A DNA stretch of 64,000 nucleotides from an uncultured Prevotellaceae bacterium (GCA_947176535.1 CAMWQU010000008.1:1-64000); one strand, 5' to 3'; shown: positions 36,301 to 46,420, numbered from the stretch's first letter. Program-made: numbers and translations. The notes: generated from the sequence alone by a model not told the origin.

Positions 36301-36877
36301 TGATGCCATGTATGAGGACGTGAACCATGACGGTTCTATCGACCGCTACGACGTTGTTTACCTCGGCAACTGCAATCCTAAGGTGAACGGTGGTTTCGGT
36401 CTCAACTTCTACTTCGGAAGATTCGAGTTGCAGGCTTCGTTCCAGTTCCGCATGGGCAACCAGATTCTCAACCTGGCCAGAGCGAACTACGAGGGTATGA
36501 CCAACAACTACAACCAGAGCTTTGCCACAACATGGCGCTGGAGAAAGAATGGCGATATCACCGAAATTCCGCGTGCACTGACCGGCGTGAACAACTTTGC
36601 GAGCTATAACTCGCTGGTGTCTGACCGCTACGTGGAAGACGGCGACTTCCTGAAGATGAGATACATTCAGTTGAAGTACACGTTCGACCCCAAGAAGCTG
36701 AAGAAGATCGGCGTGCGTTCATGCTACCTGAGTGCCGCAGTCTACAACATCTTCTGCATCACCAAGTACACCGGTGTAGACCCCGAGGTGAACCCCACCA
36801 CGTACAACATGGCTATCGACTGGTCTAAGGCTGCACCGAACCGTTCGTTCAACTGTAGTGTAAATGTCGGATTCTAA
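33356..36877 (+). CDS. SusC/RagA-family TonB-dependent transporter (pair 1)
   Basis: Outer-membrane importer of 1173 residues. Signal peptide (IALPASA), a CarboxypepD_reg-like domain (ISGVVSDEFGGIPGVQVKEI), plug domain (GQALQGQIAGLDIISNSGN, RLRGTSTIHGNGQPLVVVND, DIESITVLKDAAAAGKWGVQ), and a beta-barrel ending with an aromatic residue (NCSVNVGF). The SusC signature ALQGQIAG is present. It works with the SusD protein encoded next as a lidded transporter for glycans or peptides; the cargo cannot be told from sequence. Somewhat longer than the usual about 1000-1050 residues. Confidence 0.95.
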   Translation: MKNLLKTILLWVVAFIALPASAQISRISGVVSDEFGGIPGVQVKEIDTNNRIVSSAITDANGNFTMIVKNQKNKLVFHGMGYTDKTFPINKTVYKVNMSEAVKVMKEAVITGKKKAPTTGLDIPQREYGGAVSTMKMDDLEGLAFEDVGQALQGQIAGLDIISNSGNLGSGTTMRLRGTSTIHGNGQPLVVVNDHIFEIPDAYKDQDFTNMDSEEEFSSLLNVNPDDIESITVLKDAAAAGKWGVQGSNGVIEIKLRRGKRGPTQVNFSYKFEGTWQPQGYNMLDGDGYTMMLKQAYYNPKMTDTSIPELDYNTEMPYIYNHYSHNTDWVDEIKQFGKVHRYSINLTGGGEKAQFRISAGYNKSTGSIIAQEMDQFTESTALDYQVSDRIQFRSTVNMTFTNRHLNFVNNLPDYAYKAMPNMSIYEYDAMGNPTGNYFNMLPLAANWSTTQSGGLPNDGTHTSWELRDLFFNGNPVAFGNDAWNKRNQYNLTPQFDITYKLLGKDSDHHQLNYTGDVQLNIFSTSNDYYRPSYLTTMPWVWGGDNHTNLGSNNRNAISNDESKSLEFTTRHELKYYSHFKNTDHSLMGLARFEMAVGNSNTQALGLWNAPDGITDPTVTALLTNASAVTGEWRRHSFYELLHYSYKSKYNVEVSLRTDGRTDFGRGHKYATFPTVAPRWNISDEKFMQRFSKVISMLAVRYSWGTVGYTKGAADYQYNKYGSWSYYNGHSVVRPENLSLPDLKWEKTAQWNLGFNLGLWDDLLNFEFEVYDRRTTDLLMQNMPIPGANGFGSMAWVNNGKLRNKGWEMNFYTSKFAKVGKFSMKLRANLAQNINEVEEMDALLLEQVNGDNNWNPTNFKYQTRVQTHNALGSIYGLKSKGVYRYDYDHNGYTSASFKSYGYAEVDANGNVVSSAEDAIKFGTGYDAGGNPINTAAAAARRGENSTCPIAFDAAGNMLTDAKGNPMPMYYCYNEGSRYQFQGGDAMYEDVNHDGSIDRYDVVYLGNCNPKVNGGFGLNFYFGRFELQASFQFRMGNQILNLARANYEGMTNNYNQSFATTWRWRKNGDITEIPRALTGVNNFASYNSLVSDRYVEDGDFLKMRYIQLKYTFDPKKLKKIGVRSCYLSAAVYNIFCITKYTGVDPEVNPTTYNMAIDWSKAAPNRSFNCSVNVGF

Positions 36878-36889
36878 AATCTACTCCCT

Positions 36890-38842
36890 ATGAAAAAACC
36901 ATATAATTTTATAAAAACAGCCTTGCTTCTGGGTTTAGCCGCATGGACGATGACTTCATGCCAGGACTGGCTGACCCTCTACCCTACAAGTCAGATTGTA
37001 GAAGAAAACTTCTGGGAAGACAAGAATGACCTGGAAGGTGTGAGATATTCCGTCTATCAGCAGATGAGGCACAATCTCGATAAATTAGTCCTTTGGGGTG
37101 ATTTGCGTTCCGATACCTACGACCTGTTCCCTCAGGATCAGACGAAGAAGAGCGACGGCCCCACCTTTTGGCAAGACCTCAAAGAAGCACGTTTGGAGCG
37201 CGACTCCACAAACACGTATTTTCAATGGCAGGGATTTTATACCGCCATCAACTACTGTAATAAGATTCTGTACCACGGCCCGAGCATTTTAGAGCGTGAC
37301 AAGCAGTTCACTACCTCGGAATGGTTACAGATGAAAGCCGAAGTCACCGCCCTGCGTGCGCTGAACTATTTCTACCTGATTCGTGCGTTCAAGGATGTAC
37401 CCTACACGACAAAGGTTATCAACAAGAGCGGAGATGTCGAGTTGTTCGGCGTTACGAATCAGTTGGACATTCTCGACTCACTGATTGTGGATGTCGAGAG
37501 CAACTGTTTGACCGGCAAGCAGGGAACGGCCCTGGCCCGCAACCGCTTCGGAAAGATGGCCGACACCAAAGGAATCTTTACCAACCCGGCCATCTATGCC
37601 TTGCTCAGCGATATGTACCTTTGGCGCGCTTCGCTCCATCAGGGCAGATGGGATGACATCAACAAAGAGAGAACATTCACGATTACCAATGTTCCGGCCA
37701 AGTATGGCACGACCGAAACCACTTCCCCGACGGAAGACTACAGAGCCTGCATCGCTTATGGTAAGTTGGCTTTGGCTGCACTGAAAGAACAGAATGAAAA
37801 TGGTAACATCAGCAGCGGTGGTTCTTTCTCCTCGACTCTGGCGAGCACCGTGAACTACGGCCTTGGAGACGATTGTAACATGTACGCCAATGATTTCAGC
37901 AACTTCAAGGGTGGCTCTACTCCCAGCCTCGACGCTTATACACAGATTTTCATGCAACAGAACAGTCAGGAAAGTATCTTTGAATTGCAATTCAGTGAAA
38001 GCGATAAATTCAAGAACGAGGTTGTCACAGGCTTCTATGGTTATGGTGAGAAAGTACATTTAATCATCTCTGACAAAACAATGGCCGCTCTATATGAGGA
38101 TGACAACGAACGGGCCCGCGACAGTCGCTCATGGTTCTCTGCTTGGGATAAGCAAATTGATGTTTCCAATGTGGATTATAAATATTGCTTCAAGTGGTGT
38201 TCGATTCTTACGTTTAGCAACAATACTTCGGATAATACCAACCACGAATGCTCCAAACTTAAAATCCTTAATGAGGGGGCTTCGGCATACAACAACTGGA
38301 TTATCTATCGCATGACGGACGTAATGTTGCAGATTGCAGAGGCACATGCCATATTAGGCGAAAAGACCGAAGCACTGAAATACGTAAACGCCATTCACCG
38401 CCGTTGGTATTGCAACGACCAAGGCCAAGAACAGCCCTCGGCTACCAACACCACTTTGGGTTGTGCCCCTTGGAGAACCGGTGACGCAGAAGCTGCCGTC
38501 CTGAAAGAACGTCAGATGGAGTTTATCGGTGAAGGTAAACGCTGGTTCGACTTGGTACGCTATGCCGAACGGCACGCCGGCGGTCTGGACGAGACCGGCA
38601 CGAACAACCCCGATCCGAGAGAGTGGACAGAAGAAACTCCGTTCAGCAACGGTAAGGCCGGCGTGGAGAAGATGATAGAAAACTATCTGAGCAAAGCAAA
38701 TCCCAGCTTCGAGAATCCCTTGAAGAGCCGCATTCAGAACAGATACGGACTCTACAACCTCATATACTACATGGAAATCAAAGCCAGCAAGGGTAATCTG
38801 CAACAGAACCCCGTATGGAACAAGACCCAGTATGAGTTATAA
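36890..38842 (+). CDS. SusD/RagB-family surface lipoprotein (pair 1)
   Basis: Substrate-binding lid for the preceding SusC protein. The 650-residue lipoprotein has its lipobox Cys at 24 (TMTSC) and starts the mature part with QDWLTLYPTSQIVEENFWED, characteristic of SusD. TPR-like helices include LQMKAEVTALRALNYFYLIR, and the C-terminus has the family's RQMEFIGEGKRWFDLVRYAE. Twelve bases separate it from susC. Confidence 0.93.
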   Translation: MKKPYNFIKTALLLGLAAWTMTSCQDWLTLYPTSQIVEENFWEDKNDLEGVRYSVYQQMRHNLDKLVLWGDLRSDTYDLFPQDQTKKSDGPTFWQDLKEARLERDSTNTYFQWQGFYTAINYCNKILYHGPSILERDKQFTTSEWLQMKAEVTALRALNYFYLIRAFKDVPYTTKVINKSGDVELFGVTNQLDILDSLIVDVESNCLTGKQGTALARNRFGKMADTKGIFTNPAIYALLSDMYLWRASLHQGRWDDINKERTFTITNVPAKYGTTETTSPTEDYRACIAYGKLALAALKEQNENGNISSGGSFSSTLASTVNYGLGDDCNMYANDFSNFKGGSTPSLDAYTQIFMQQNSQESIFELQFSESDKFKNEVVTGFYGYGEKVHLIISDKTMAALYEDDNERARDSRSWFSAWDKQIDVSNVDYKYCFKWCSILTFSNNTSDNTNHECSKLKILNEGASAYNNWIIYRMTDVMLQIAEAHAILGEKTEALKYVNAIHRRWYCNDQGQEQPSATNTTLGCAPWRTGDAEAAVLKERQMEFIGEGKRWFDLVRYAERHAGGLDETGTNNPDPREWTEETPFSNGKAGVEKMIENYLSKANPSFENPLKSRIQNRYGLYNLIYYMEIKASKGNLQQNPVWNKTQYEL

Positions 38843-38854
38843 AAAGATACGCGT

Positions 38855-40996
38855 ATGAAAACAATAAGAAATATATTTTGGGGCTTAGTGGCAACCTGCA
38901 TGGTTCAGGGATGTACGGAAGACATTGATATGTCCGACCGCTACACATTCCAGACTGAGAACATTGCCGGCTATCTGGAAAAGCACTCGGACTACAGCGA
39001 ATACTATCGTCTGTTGGGCGAGGTGGCTATCAGCCCGCGGAGTTCCTCTACGGTTCAGCAGATGATGTCCGCTCGCGGTAACTACACGGTTTTCGCGCCC
39101 ACCAACGAGGCCATACAGGAATATCTGGACGAGTTGTGCGAGAAGAAAATCATCGCCGAACCGTCATGGGACGCATTTGAGAGCGAAGAGGTCAAAGACT
39201 CTATCCGCAAAGTGATTGTCTACAACAGTATTCTGGATGCCAAGAATGACAACTCCTTTGTTTACATGACAAGCGGATTCCCCAAGGATAACGAGGAGTT
39301 CGGTATCTCCAACATGTACGACCGTAAGCTCACCGTTGTAGGAGGGCCGAATGCTACGTTCTACATCAATGGAACAAAAGATAATAAAACGGGGGAGGTT
39401 CTAAGCGGTTGTCTGGTGGATAAGAAGAATTGCGACATTCTTGCTTCCAACGGTTACATCCATCAGGTGCATAGCGTCGTTGCTCCAAGCAATGAAACCG
39501 TTGCCGACTGGCTGAAGAACTTTATTGATGCGGAAGAAGGCGGATTCGTGGTTATGGCCAAGCTGATCTTTGCCTGCAACCTGCAGAAAGAGCTGTCACA
39601 AGAAAAGGACGAAGTGTACGAGGCCGCTTATCTCCGCGAAGAAATTGAAGACTTAAAGCAACACAGTTCCTTTAAGAAAGCGGGCTATATGCCGGAGCAC
39701 AGAAAGTACGGCTTCACCATCTTTGCAGAGACAGACGACTTCTGGACTCAGACGCTCGGAAAAGAACCGAATGACATTACCGTCGAGGATATCAAGAACT
39801 GGGTTATCAGCCAGAACTTCTACCCGAATGCGAAAGACAACGGGAAATACAACGACCCGGACAATGTCCTGAATCAGTTCGTAACCTATCACATCCTGCC
39901 GGTGCGCATCCCCGTGGACAGACTGGTAATCCACTACAACGAGAAAGGTTATACCTACGGCTCTACGCTGTCTCCCACGGTTGCCACATGGGAACTCTAC
40001 ACCACGATGGGACAACGCCGCCTGATGAAGATTTACGAAGGCGGACAAGGTGCTCCCGAGGGTATCTTCCTCAACCGTTTCCCGAACCTCGACAACGACC
40101 GTTCCGGTACGTACCACGAAAAAGGATGCGACATGGACAAGGAGGGTATTCCGGTCAATACCATAGAAGCCAAAAGCGTGGTAAACGGCTACATCTATCC
40201 TATCAATAAGGTACTCGCCTACTCCGGAGAGACCCGGAACAACTTCCAGAAGCAGCGCCTGCGCTTCGACGTGGCCGGCATCTTCCCCGAGTTTATGAAC
40301 AACGACCTCCGTGCCAACCACAGAGCAGATGACAGAAGTTTGTGCGTGGGCATGCCCGTCAATACCACTTACAAGTATCTGGAAGACCTCGACATTGCAG
40401 ACGGCACACTGTTCTACTACCTGTCAGGCTACAACCTGAACTGGAAGAACTATCAGGGTGACGAAATCAACGTTGTAGGTAAGTATGAGATGACGTTCCG
40501 TCTGCCGCCTGTTCCCCGAAAGGACACTTATGAAATCCGCTACGCCGTACAGACCAACTCCGGCCTTCGCGGTATGTGTCAGGTCTACTTCGGCGAGGAC
40601 AAGAACAACCTGCACGCCGAGGGCATACCCTTGGATTTGCGAATGGGAGGTACATTGAGACGTACCGATGCCGGTAACTTCACAAGTATTGTAGGATGGG
40701 AAGCTGACAGAACAGACGACGATGACTACAATGCCGAGGTGGACAAGAAAATGCGTAACAACGGCTTCATGAAGGGCCCCAACCACTATCGTGTAGCAGG
40801 CTCCAGCACGGCAAGAAGCGACGAGAACACGATTCGCCGCATCATCGTCCGCCAAGAGATGGAACCGGAGAAGACGTATTACCTGAAGTTTAAGACAGTG
40901 CTTGATAAAGAAACCAAGGAGTTCTACATGGACTATATCGAGTTCTGCTCCAAGGCTGTTTACGACAATCCGTCAAATCCCGAGGACATTTGGTAA
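38855..40996 (+). CDS. FAS1-domain surface lipoprotein, 713 aa
   Basis: A lipoprotein with Cys20 (MVQGC) followed by TEDIDMSD, an acidic surface-export signal. A FAS1 domain is clear from ENIAGYLEKHSDYSEYYRLL and NYTVFAPTNEAIQEYLDEL (residues about 30-200, ending NGYIHQVHSVVAPS); a second FAS1-like region follows (YGFTIFAETDDFW ... VTYHILPVRIP). The C-terminal about 220 residues form another beta-rich domain possibly used for ligand binding. It follows susD by 12 bases and has no recognisable enzyme motif. Confidence 0.82.
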   Translation: MKTIRNIFWGLVATCMVQGCTEDIDMSDRYTFQTENIAGYLEKHSDYSEYYRLLGEVAISPRSSSTVQQMMSARGNYTVFAPTNEAIQEYLDELCEKKIIAEPSWDAFESEEVKDSIRKVIVYNSILDAKNDNSFVYMTSGFPKDNEEFGISNMYDRKLTVVGGPNATFYINGTKDNKTGEVLSGCLVDKKNCDILASNGYIHQVHSVVAPSNETVADWLKNFIDAEEGGFVVMAKLIFACNLQKELSQEKDEVYEAAYLREEIEDLKQHSSFKKAGYMPEHRKYGFTIFAETDDFWTQTLGKEPNDITVEDIKNWVISQNFYPNAKDNGKYNDPDNVLNQFVTYHILPVRIPVDRLVIHYNEKGYTYGSTLSPTVATWELYTTMGQRRLMKIYEGGQGAPEGIFLNRFPNLDNDRSGTYHEKGCDMDKEGIPVNTIEAKSVVNGYIYPINKVLAYSGETRNNFQKQRLRFDVAGIFPEFMNNDLRANHRADDRSLCVGMPVNTTYKYLEDLDIADGTLFYYLSGYNLNWKNYQGDEINVVGKYEMTFRLPPVPRKDTYEIRYAVQTNSGLRGMCQVYFGEDKNNLHAEGIPLDLRMGGTLRRTDAGNFTSIVGWEADRTDDDDYNAEVDKKMRNNGFMKGPNHYRVAGSSTARSDENTIRRIIVRQEMEPEKTYYLKFKTVLDKETKEFYMDYIEFCSKAVYDNPSNPEDIW

Positions 40997-41010
40997 ATTG
41001 AACTTTGAAA

Positions 41011-42999
41011 ATGACTAAGCATATGAAATATCTTAATAAATACATTGGGGCCGTACTGATGGGAGGCGCCATGCTCACTATTCCCGGTTGTTCCGATACG
41101 TGGGACGATCATTACAATGCAGCCGAGGAAGGCAGTTCCGCTGCCACCGAGACCTTGTGGGAAATCATTTCTAACAATCCCAACCTAAGCCGCTTCAAAG
41201 CGATTGCCGAAAAATCGGCATACTATCGCGACGAGACACATCCTCAGGACGGTTACACGTTCAAGGACATGCTTCAGAATGCAAGCCTGATGACCGTATG
41301 GGCTCCGGAGAATGAAGCCTTCTCGGATGAAGAATACGAACATTGGCTTGAGCTGGCAGAGACCAACGGCTACACCGTTCAGCAGCAACTGCTGGGAAAC
41401 TCCATGGCGCTCTGGCGCAGAATTGCCACCGGTGGCGGCATAGACACCGTGACCATGCTCAACAGCAAGAAGCTGGCTTTCGACAAGGAAAAGTTCACCA
41501 TGAACAATATTCCCCTCGACGAGAAAAACGTGGCTGCCTCAAACGGAACGTTGCATACCGTGAAGGAAGTGTTGCCTTTCAAGTTCAACTTCTATGAATA
41601 CCTGAAAGACAAGACGAATGCCGAGGAAAACCATTTAGTGAAATTCCATGACCTCATCGTAAGCAACGATACTACGTATTTCTCGAAAGATTCCAGTATC
41701 GAAGGTACGCCCGATGCCAACGGAAACCCGACGTATGTGGACAGCGTCTATTTTACGACCAATAAGTTGTTCGTAGGTTCTCACCGCATCCCGACGGAAA
41801 TCCCTAATGCCATGGACTCCGTCATGACTTATGACGAAAGTTTCGGAGAACACATTGACTGGGAGGACTCTGTTTACGTTATGGTTCTGCCTACCGACGA
41901 GGCCTGGGAGGCAACAACGAAGAAGTTGGAAAAGTATTACAACTATGCCAATGTCTACCTGAACAAGAATGATGAGAACATGGGTAAGAGCAATCAGAAA
42001 CTGTTCTTATCCGCAGACACCATCGACAAGTTCAGAACGAAAAACATCGACATGGATATTATTTCTCCTTTGGTGTTCAATCTTCACGAGCAGCCGAATG
42101 CCGGTGGAGAAAAAGGACGTTGGCAGTTGGAAGACTTCGTCAAGGAGAAAGGTGCCAGTGCCGAATATTTCCTGAATACGTTCGGCGACACGCTGCGCAC
42201 GGATGCCAACTGGGACAAGACCTCCCTGTTCAACGGCAAGCAAGTAGAGCTGAGTAACGGTGTCGGCTTCCTCTCCAATGAGTGGAACTTCCCGACCAAA
42301 CTTTACAAACCGGATCTCTTTATTGAGGTGGGCCCTCGCTCATTCTTCAACTATGACAAGATGAACGTCAGCCCCGAATTTATCACTTTCCCCAATTCCG
42401 AAGCCGGAGAATGGGTCAATGAGTTGGGTAAAGTCAGCTACGACAACTTCTATTATTGGTATAGTTCCACCAACCAATCTCCTAAAGTAGAATTTGCATT
42501 AGTAGGTACTGACGGAGAAAATCATGACAGCGAAGTCATGAGCGGAAAATATGAAATTCAAGTTGTGATGGTTCCCGATTTCTACGTATATAATGTAAAA
42601 TCCGATACGATAGCCCCTGCAATCGGCCTGTCTCACAAAGTCGTAAACGGAGACACGATTCCGGTGAAGCACAAGCTCCAGTTCACGCTGACCTACTGCA
42701 ATAACAATGGTAGTGGTAGTGAGATAAAAGCTATAAGTGATGTTATCGACTGGGATGGTCAAAAGGTAGACACACTGACCATACGTTTCCCTGAATTGGA
42801 TGGTAAAAACACAACAGGTAGCTACAAGGGCCCTTACTACGATGATGTTGTGTTCCCTTATAGTTACAAGAATTTACGTTTCTGCTACCCCACTTTGCAA
42901 ATCACTAGTACAGCAAAAAACAAACCTGACATTGATTCAAATGGGTATACCCACAATTTCTGCATTGACCGCATTATATTGAGAAGTAAAGAAGACTAA
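41011..42999 (+). CDS. FAS1-domain surface lipoprotein, about 662 aa
   Basis: Third FAS1-type lipoprotein of the locus. ATG 41011 is used, with ATG 41023 as an equally possible start; a TTG at 41005 is less likely. The lipobox is TIPGC, followed by SDTWDDHY. The FAS1 region shows NPNLSRFKAIAEKSAYYRD, LMTVWAPENEAFSDEEYEHW and AASNGTLHTVKEVLPFKFNF, with the usual closing of a FAS1 module; a second one is suggested by VYVMVLPTDEAWEATTKKL. The terminal part is beta-rich. The second susC begins 4 bases after its stop. Confidence 0.8.
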   Translation: MTKHMKYLNKYIGAVLMGGAMLTIPGCSDTWDDHYNAAEEGSSAATETLWEIISNNPNLSRFKAIAEKSAYYRDETHPQDGYTFKDMLQNASLMTVWAPENEAFSDEEYEHWLELAETNGYTVQQQLLGNSMALWRRIATGGGIDTVTMLNSKKLAFDKEKFTMNNIPLDEKNVAASNGTLHTVKEVLPFKFNFYEYLKDKTNAEENHLVKFHDLIVSNDTTYFSKDSSIEGTPDANGNPTYVDSVYFTTNKLFVGSHRIPTEIPNAMDSVMTYDESFGEHIDWEDSVYVMVLPTDEAWEATTKKLEKYYNYANVYLNKNDENMGKSNQKLFLSADTIDKFRTKNIDMDIISPLVFNLHEQPNAGGEKGRWQLEDFVKEKGASAEYFLNTFGDTLRTDANWDKTSLFNGKQVELSNGVGFLSNEWNFPTKLYKPDLFIEVGPRSFFNYDKMNVSPEFITFPNSEAGEWVNELGKVSYDNFYYWYSSTNQSPKVEFALVGTDGENHDSEVMSGKYEIQVVMVPDFYVYNVKSDTIAPAIGLSHKVVNGDTIPVKHKLQFTLTYCNNNGSGSEIKAISDVIDWDGQKVDTLTIRFPELDGKNTTGSYKGPYYDDVVFPYSYKNLRFCYPTLQITSTAKNKPDIDSNGYTHNFCIDRIILRSKED

Positions 43000-43003
43000 T
43001 ACT

Positions 43004-46000
43004 ATGAAAAAGACAACGAATAGAACCTTGCACATGATTCTCCAGAGAGGATTGTGCCTTATCATGCTCTCCGGCGTGTGCTTCTCTACAGTGTCAGCCC
43101 AGACCGAAGAAGAGAACGAGCAGGCTGTAAAAGTCTACAACAAGCGCAAAGCCGAGAAAGAGAAAGCCGAGAAGAAGTATGAGATGCAAACGGTCAAAGG
43201 TAACATCACGGACAACGCCACGAAATTGCCTTTGGGCGGTGTGCGTGTGCAAGCTCTGGGCTATGATACCTATTCCGTACTGACCGAAGAGGATGGCACC
43301 TATTCCATCAGCGTGCCAACTTTCGTTCACGCCCTCTATCTGTATGTTCCGGGCTATACTCCCCAGCAGGTAGCCATCAATAAAGGACAGGACACGGATG
43401 CTTCCATGCTCAGTGACGTCTTCAATGCCTACTACACCAACGGAACCACCATCACATCGAAAGCCGAGGCCAAACTGGATCAGACCAGCAGCATCACTGT
43501 CGAGACCGACATGGAGAACAAGCTGGCCGGTGCCATACGCAGCGTCAGCCGCAACGGCATTCCCGGACAAGGAGCTTACCTCAGCATCCGCGGTATCAAC
43601 TCCATCAACGCCAATGCCCAGCCCCTCATCATTGTGGACGGTAACATCATCGACCCGCAATACGAGCGTACCAGCCTGCACGAGGGTTTCTACAATAACG
43701 TCCTTGCCGGCCTCGATCCGGAAAACGTGGAGAGCATCGAAGTGTTGAAGAACGGAACAGCCCTCTACGGTGCCAAGGGTGGTAACGGTGTCATCATCAT
43801 CAAGACCAAGCGTGGTAAGAGCATGACCACCAAAATCAACGTGCGCATCTACGGCGGAACGGAACTGACTCCGAAGAAACTGGATATGCTCAACGGCCAG
43901 CAATACCGCACCTATTTGAGTGACTTCGTAAGCACGGTCAAATACATGAACACTGTGAACACTACAGATAACACCGGAGTTGCGTTCCTCAACGACAATC
44001 CCGGCAACTATTACTACAACGTATTCCACAACAACACAGACTGGCAGAAAGACATGTACCGCAATACTTTCGTCCAGAACTATAAGATAAATGTTGAAGG
44101 TGGTGACGAAGTCGGTATGTACTCGCTGTCATTGGGATATACCAAGGGCGACGCTACCCTGAAAGGAACGGACATGAACCGTCTGAACCTTCGCTTCAAC
44201 ACCGACATCAAGATTGCCGAAAAGTTGTCTACCGGTCTGGACATTGCTTACAATCAGGTCGGCTACAACATCCTCGACAACGGATGGAGCGAGAACTACG
44301 ACATGCAGAACATCGGAAGTACCAATGTACTGGGCCTCACCCAAAGCCCCATGATCAGCCCGTATGCCTATTACTATGATGAGGGCAGCAAGTCTCTGCT
44401 CCTCTCCAATGAGTATTCCGGAAAGTATGCAGGCAACAGCAACACGACATGGGTACAGAACCCGTTCAGTTTCCCCAGAGCGCTCAATATTCTTGACGAA
44501 AGCCTTCGCAATCCCTATTGGATTCTGGAGAACGGAAGAGGCAAGAACAAGAACTACGCCGAGTTGATGCAAATCAACATCAACGTCAGTCCGAAGTACC
44601 AAATCACCAAGCAACTGGCTATCAGCGACCGCTTCAATTACCAGTTGAACCGTAACAACGAGAAGTACTTCCTGCCCATCTCCGGTGCCACACCCTACCT
44701 GCTGACCGACCTCGGTACAATCACTTCGGTACTGAAATCGCAGTTCAGCAAGGAGACGACCCTGAACAATGATTTCCGCATAGAGTGGAAAAACGCTTAC
44801 GGCGCGCACAATGTAGCCGCATTCGGAGGCTGGCGTTACAACAACTACAGCTATTCCTACAACTACATGCGCGGTTACAACAATGAGAACGACAAGCTCC
44901 CCAATATCGACCGAAGCATGCAATACATCAACTACGGCGGTGCCAAAGACAACTGGATTGATATGACCTACTATCTGGATGCTTCTTACAACTACGCCCA
45001 CAAGTATTTTGCAGACTTCACCGTCAGCAGCCAGTCGAGCAGCAAGTTCGGAAACAACACGAAAGACGGCTTCCAGCTTGCAGGTGTTAGTTGGGGCGTA
45101 TTCCCCAGCATCCAGTTGGGATGGGTCATCAGCAACGAAAACTGGTTCAACACCAACAAGGGTGTGAATTACCTGAAACTGACGGCCGGCTTCGACCAGA
45201 GCGGTAACGACGACCTCGACTACTACGCAGCCCGCACGTATTGGGAGAGCCAGCAGGTCTATCAGAATGTCATCGGCCTCTATTTGAAGAACATCGAGAA
45301 CAGCACCATCCAGTGGGAAACCGTATCGAAGTTCAACGTGGCCCTGGAAGGTTCGTTCCTGAAGAACCGCCTGCACGCCGGTCTGGATGTCTACCGCCAC
45401 AAAATCGACAACATGCTCACCATCAAAGACCTTGTCTACGTTTCCGGTATGCAGAAGTACTGGACGAACGAGGGAGCCATGCGCAACACCGGTTTTGAGT
45501 TCAATGCCAATGCCATACTCCTGAACAAGAAAGACTGGAAATGGGAAGTAGGTGCCACCGTAGGCCACTATAACAACAAAATCACGGCCATGCCCGGTGA
45601 GAATGTCATCACGCTGAAAGATGCCAACGGTAACGTCACGAAGACCATCAACGGCTACACCAGCAGCATCTACGGAGAAGACAACGTGCTCACTGCTGTC
45701 GGCTATGCCGCAGGCAGCTTCTACGGCTGGCAGACCAACGGAGTTATCGCCGACGATAAGGAGGCTTCCGTGGCAGCCGGTGGTGTGGATTATCTGAAAT
45801 ACCCCACCGGTCTGGAGAACACTCCCTACCGTAACTTCCAGTCCGGCGACATCCGCTTCGTGGATCAGAACGGCGACGGCGTAATAGACGATGCCGACAA
45901 GGTAGTCATCGGAAACCCGAATCCCGACATCTACGGAAACCTCTACACCAGCCTCACGTGGAAGAATCTACGTCTGGACGTAAACTTCAAGTACTCGTTG

Positions 46001-46420
46001 GGTAACGACATCTACAACTATCAGCGTTCCGTCCTCGAAGGCCTGAACACCACCTACAACCAGACAACCGCCGCACTGGCACGCTGGACTTACGAGGGAC
46101 AGCAGACCACCATGCCGAAAGTCTGCTACAAGGACAGCGAAGACTGGCGCAACAACGAGCGCATGAGCGACCGCTGGATTGAGGATGGCAGTTACCTGAA
46201 GCTGAAGAACGTCCGCCTCACCTACACGCTCCCCTACTCCAACAGCTGGCTACAGGGTCTGAAGATATGGGCTGAGGGCAACGATCTGCTGACAGTTACG
46301 AAGTATCTGGGAACCGATCCGGAAATGTCTGCCCGCAACAGTGCGTTGTATCAGGGCATCGACAACGGCATCCTGCCCCACGGACGTAGCTTCAACATCG
46401 GTTTAAGCATCAACCTCTAA
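43004..46420 (+). CDS. SusC/RagA-family TonB-dependent transporter (pair 2)
   Basis: A second outer-membrane transporter of 1138 residues. After the signal peptide (STVSAQ) comes a highly charged helix of about 30 residues (EEENEQAVKVYNKRKAEKEK), unusual for SusC proteins, then the CarboxypepD_reg domain (VKGNITDNATKLPLGGVRVQ), plug (YLSIRGINSINANAQPLIIV, ENVESIEVLKNGTALYGAKG) and barrel, ending SFNIGLSINL. The first SusC lacks the charged helix, and the two differ throughout, so this is not a recent tandem duplication. Confidence 0.94.
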   Translation: MKKTTNRTLHMILQRGLCLIMLSGVCFSTVSAQTEEENEQAVKVYNKRKAEKEKAEKKYEMQTVKGNITDNATKLPLGGVRVQALGYDTYSVLTEEDGTYSISVPTFVHALYLYVPGYTPQQVAINKGQDTDASMLSDVFNAYYTNGTTITSKAEAKLDQTSSITVETDMENKLAGAIRSVSRNGIPGQGAYLSIRGINSINANAQPLIIVDGNIIDPQYERTSLHEGFYNNVLAGLDPENVESIEVLKNGTALYGAKGGNGVIIIKTKRGKSMTTKINVRIYGGTELTPKKLDMLNGQQYRTYLSDFVSTVKYMNTVNTTDNTGVAFLNDNPGNYYYNVFHNNTDWQKDMYRNTFVQNYKINVEGGDEVGMYSLSLGYTKGDATLKGTDMNRLNLRFNTDIKIAEKLSTGLDIAYNQVGYNILDNGWSENYDMQNIGSTNVLGLTQSPMISPYAYYYDEGSKSLLLSNEYSGKYAGNSNTTWVQNPFSFPRALNILDESLRNPYWILENGRGKNKNYAELMQININVSPKYQITKQLAISDRFNYQLNRNNEKYFLPISGATPYLLTDLGTITSVLKSQFSKETTLNNDFRIEWKNAYGAHNVAAFGGWRYNNYSYSYNYMRGYNNENDKLPNIDRSMQYINYGGAKDNWIDMTYYLDASYNYAHKYFADFTVSSQSSSKFGNNTKDGFQLAGVSWGVFPSIQLGWVISNENWFNTNKGVNYLKLTAGFDQSGNDDLDYYAARTYWESQQVYQNVIGLYLKNIENSTIQWETVSKFNVALEGSFLKNRLHAGLDVYRHKIDNMLTIKDLVYVSGMQKYWTNEGAMRNTGFEFNANAILLNKKDWKWEVGATVGHYNNKITAMPGENVITLKDANGNVTKTINGYTSSIYGEDNVLTAVGYAAGSFYGWQTNGVIADDKEASVAAGGVDYLKYPTGLENTPYRNFQSGDIRFVDQNGDGVIDDADKVVIGNPNPDIYGNLYTSLTWKNLRLDVNFKYSLGNDIYNYQRSVLEGLNTTYNQTTAALARWTYEGQQTTMPKVCYKDSEDWRNNERMSDRWIEDGSYLKLKNVRLTYTLPYSNSWLQGLKIWAEGNDLLTVTKYLGTDPEMSARNSALYQGIDNGILPHGRSFNIGLSINL

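Noticed and set aside
44129-45568. Long antisense ORF (479 codons) inside the second susC gene
   Set aside because: Codon-bias shadow; the plus-strand SusC is unmistakable.
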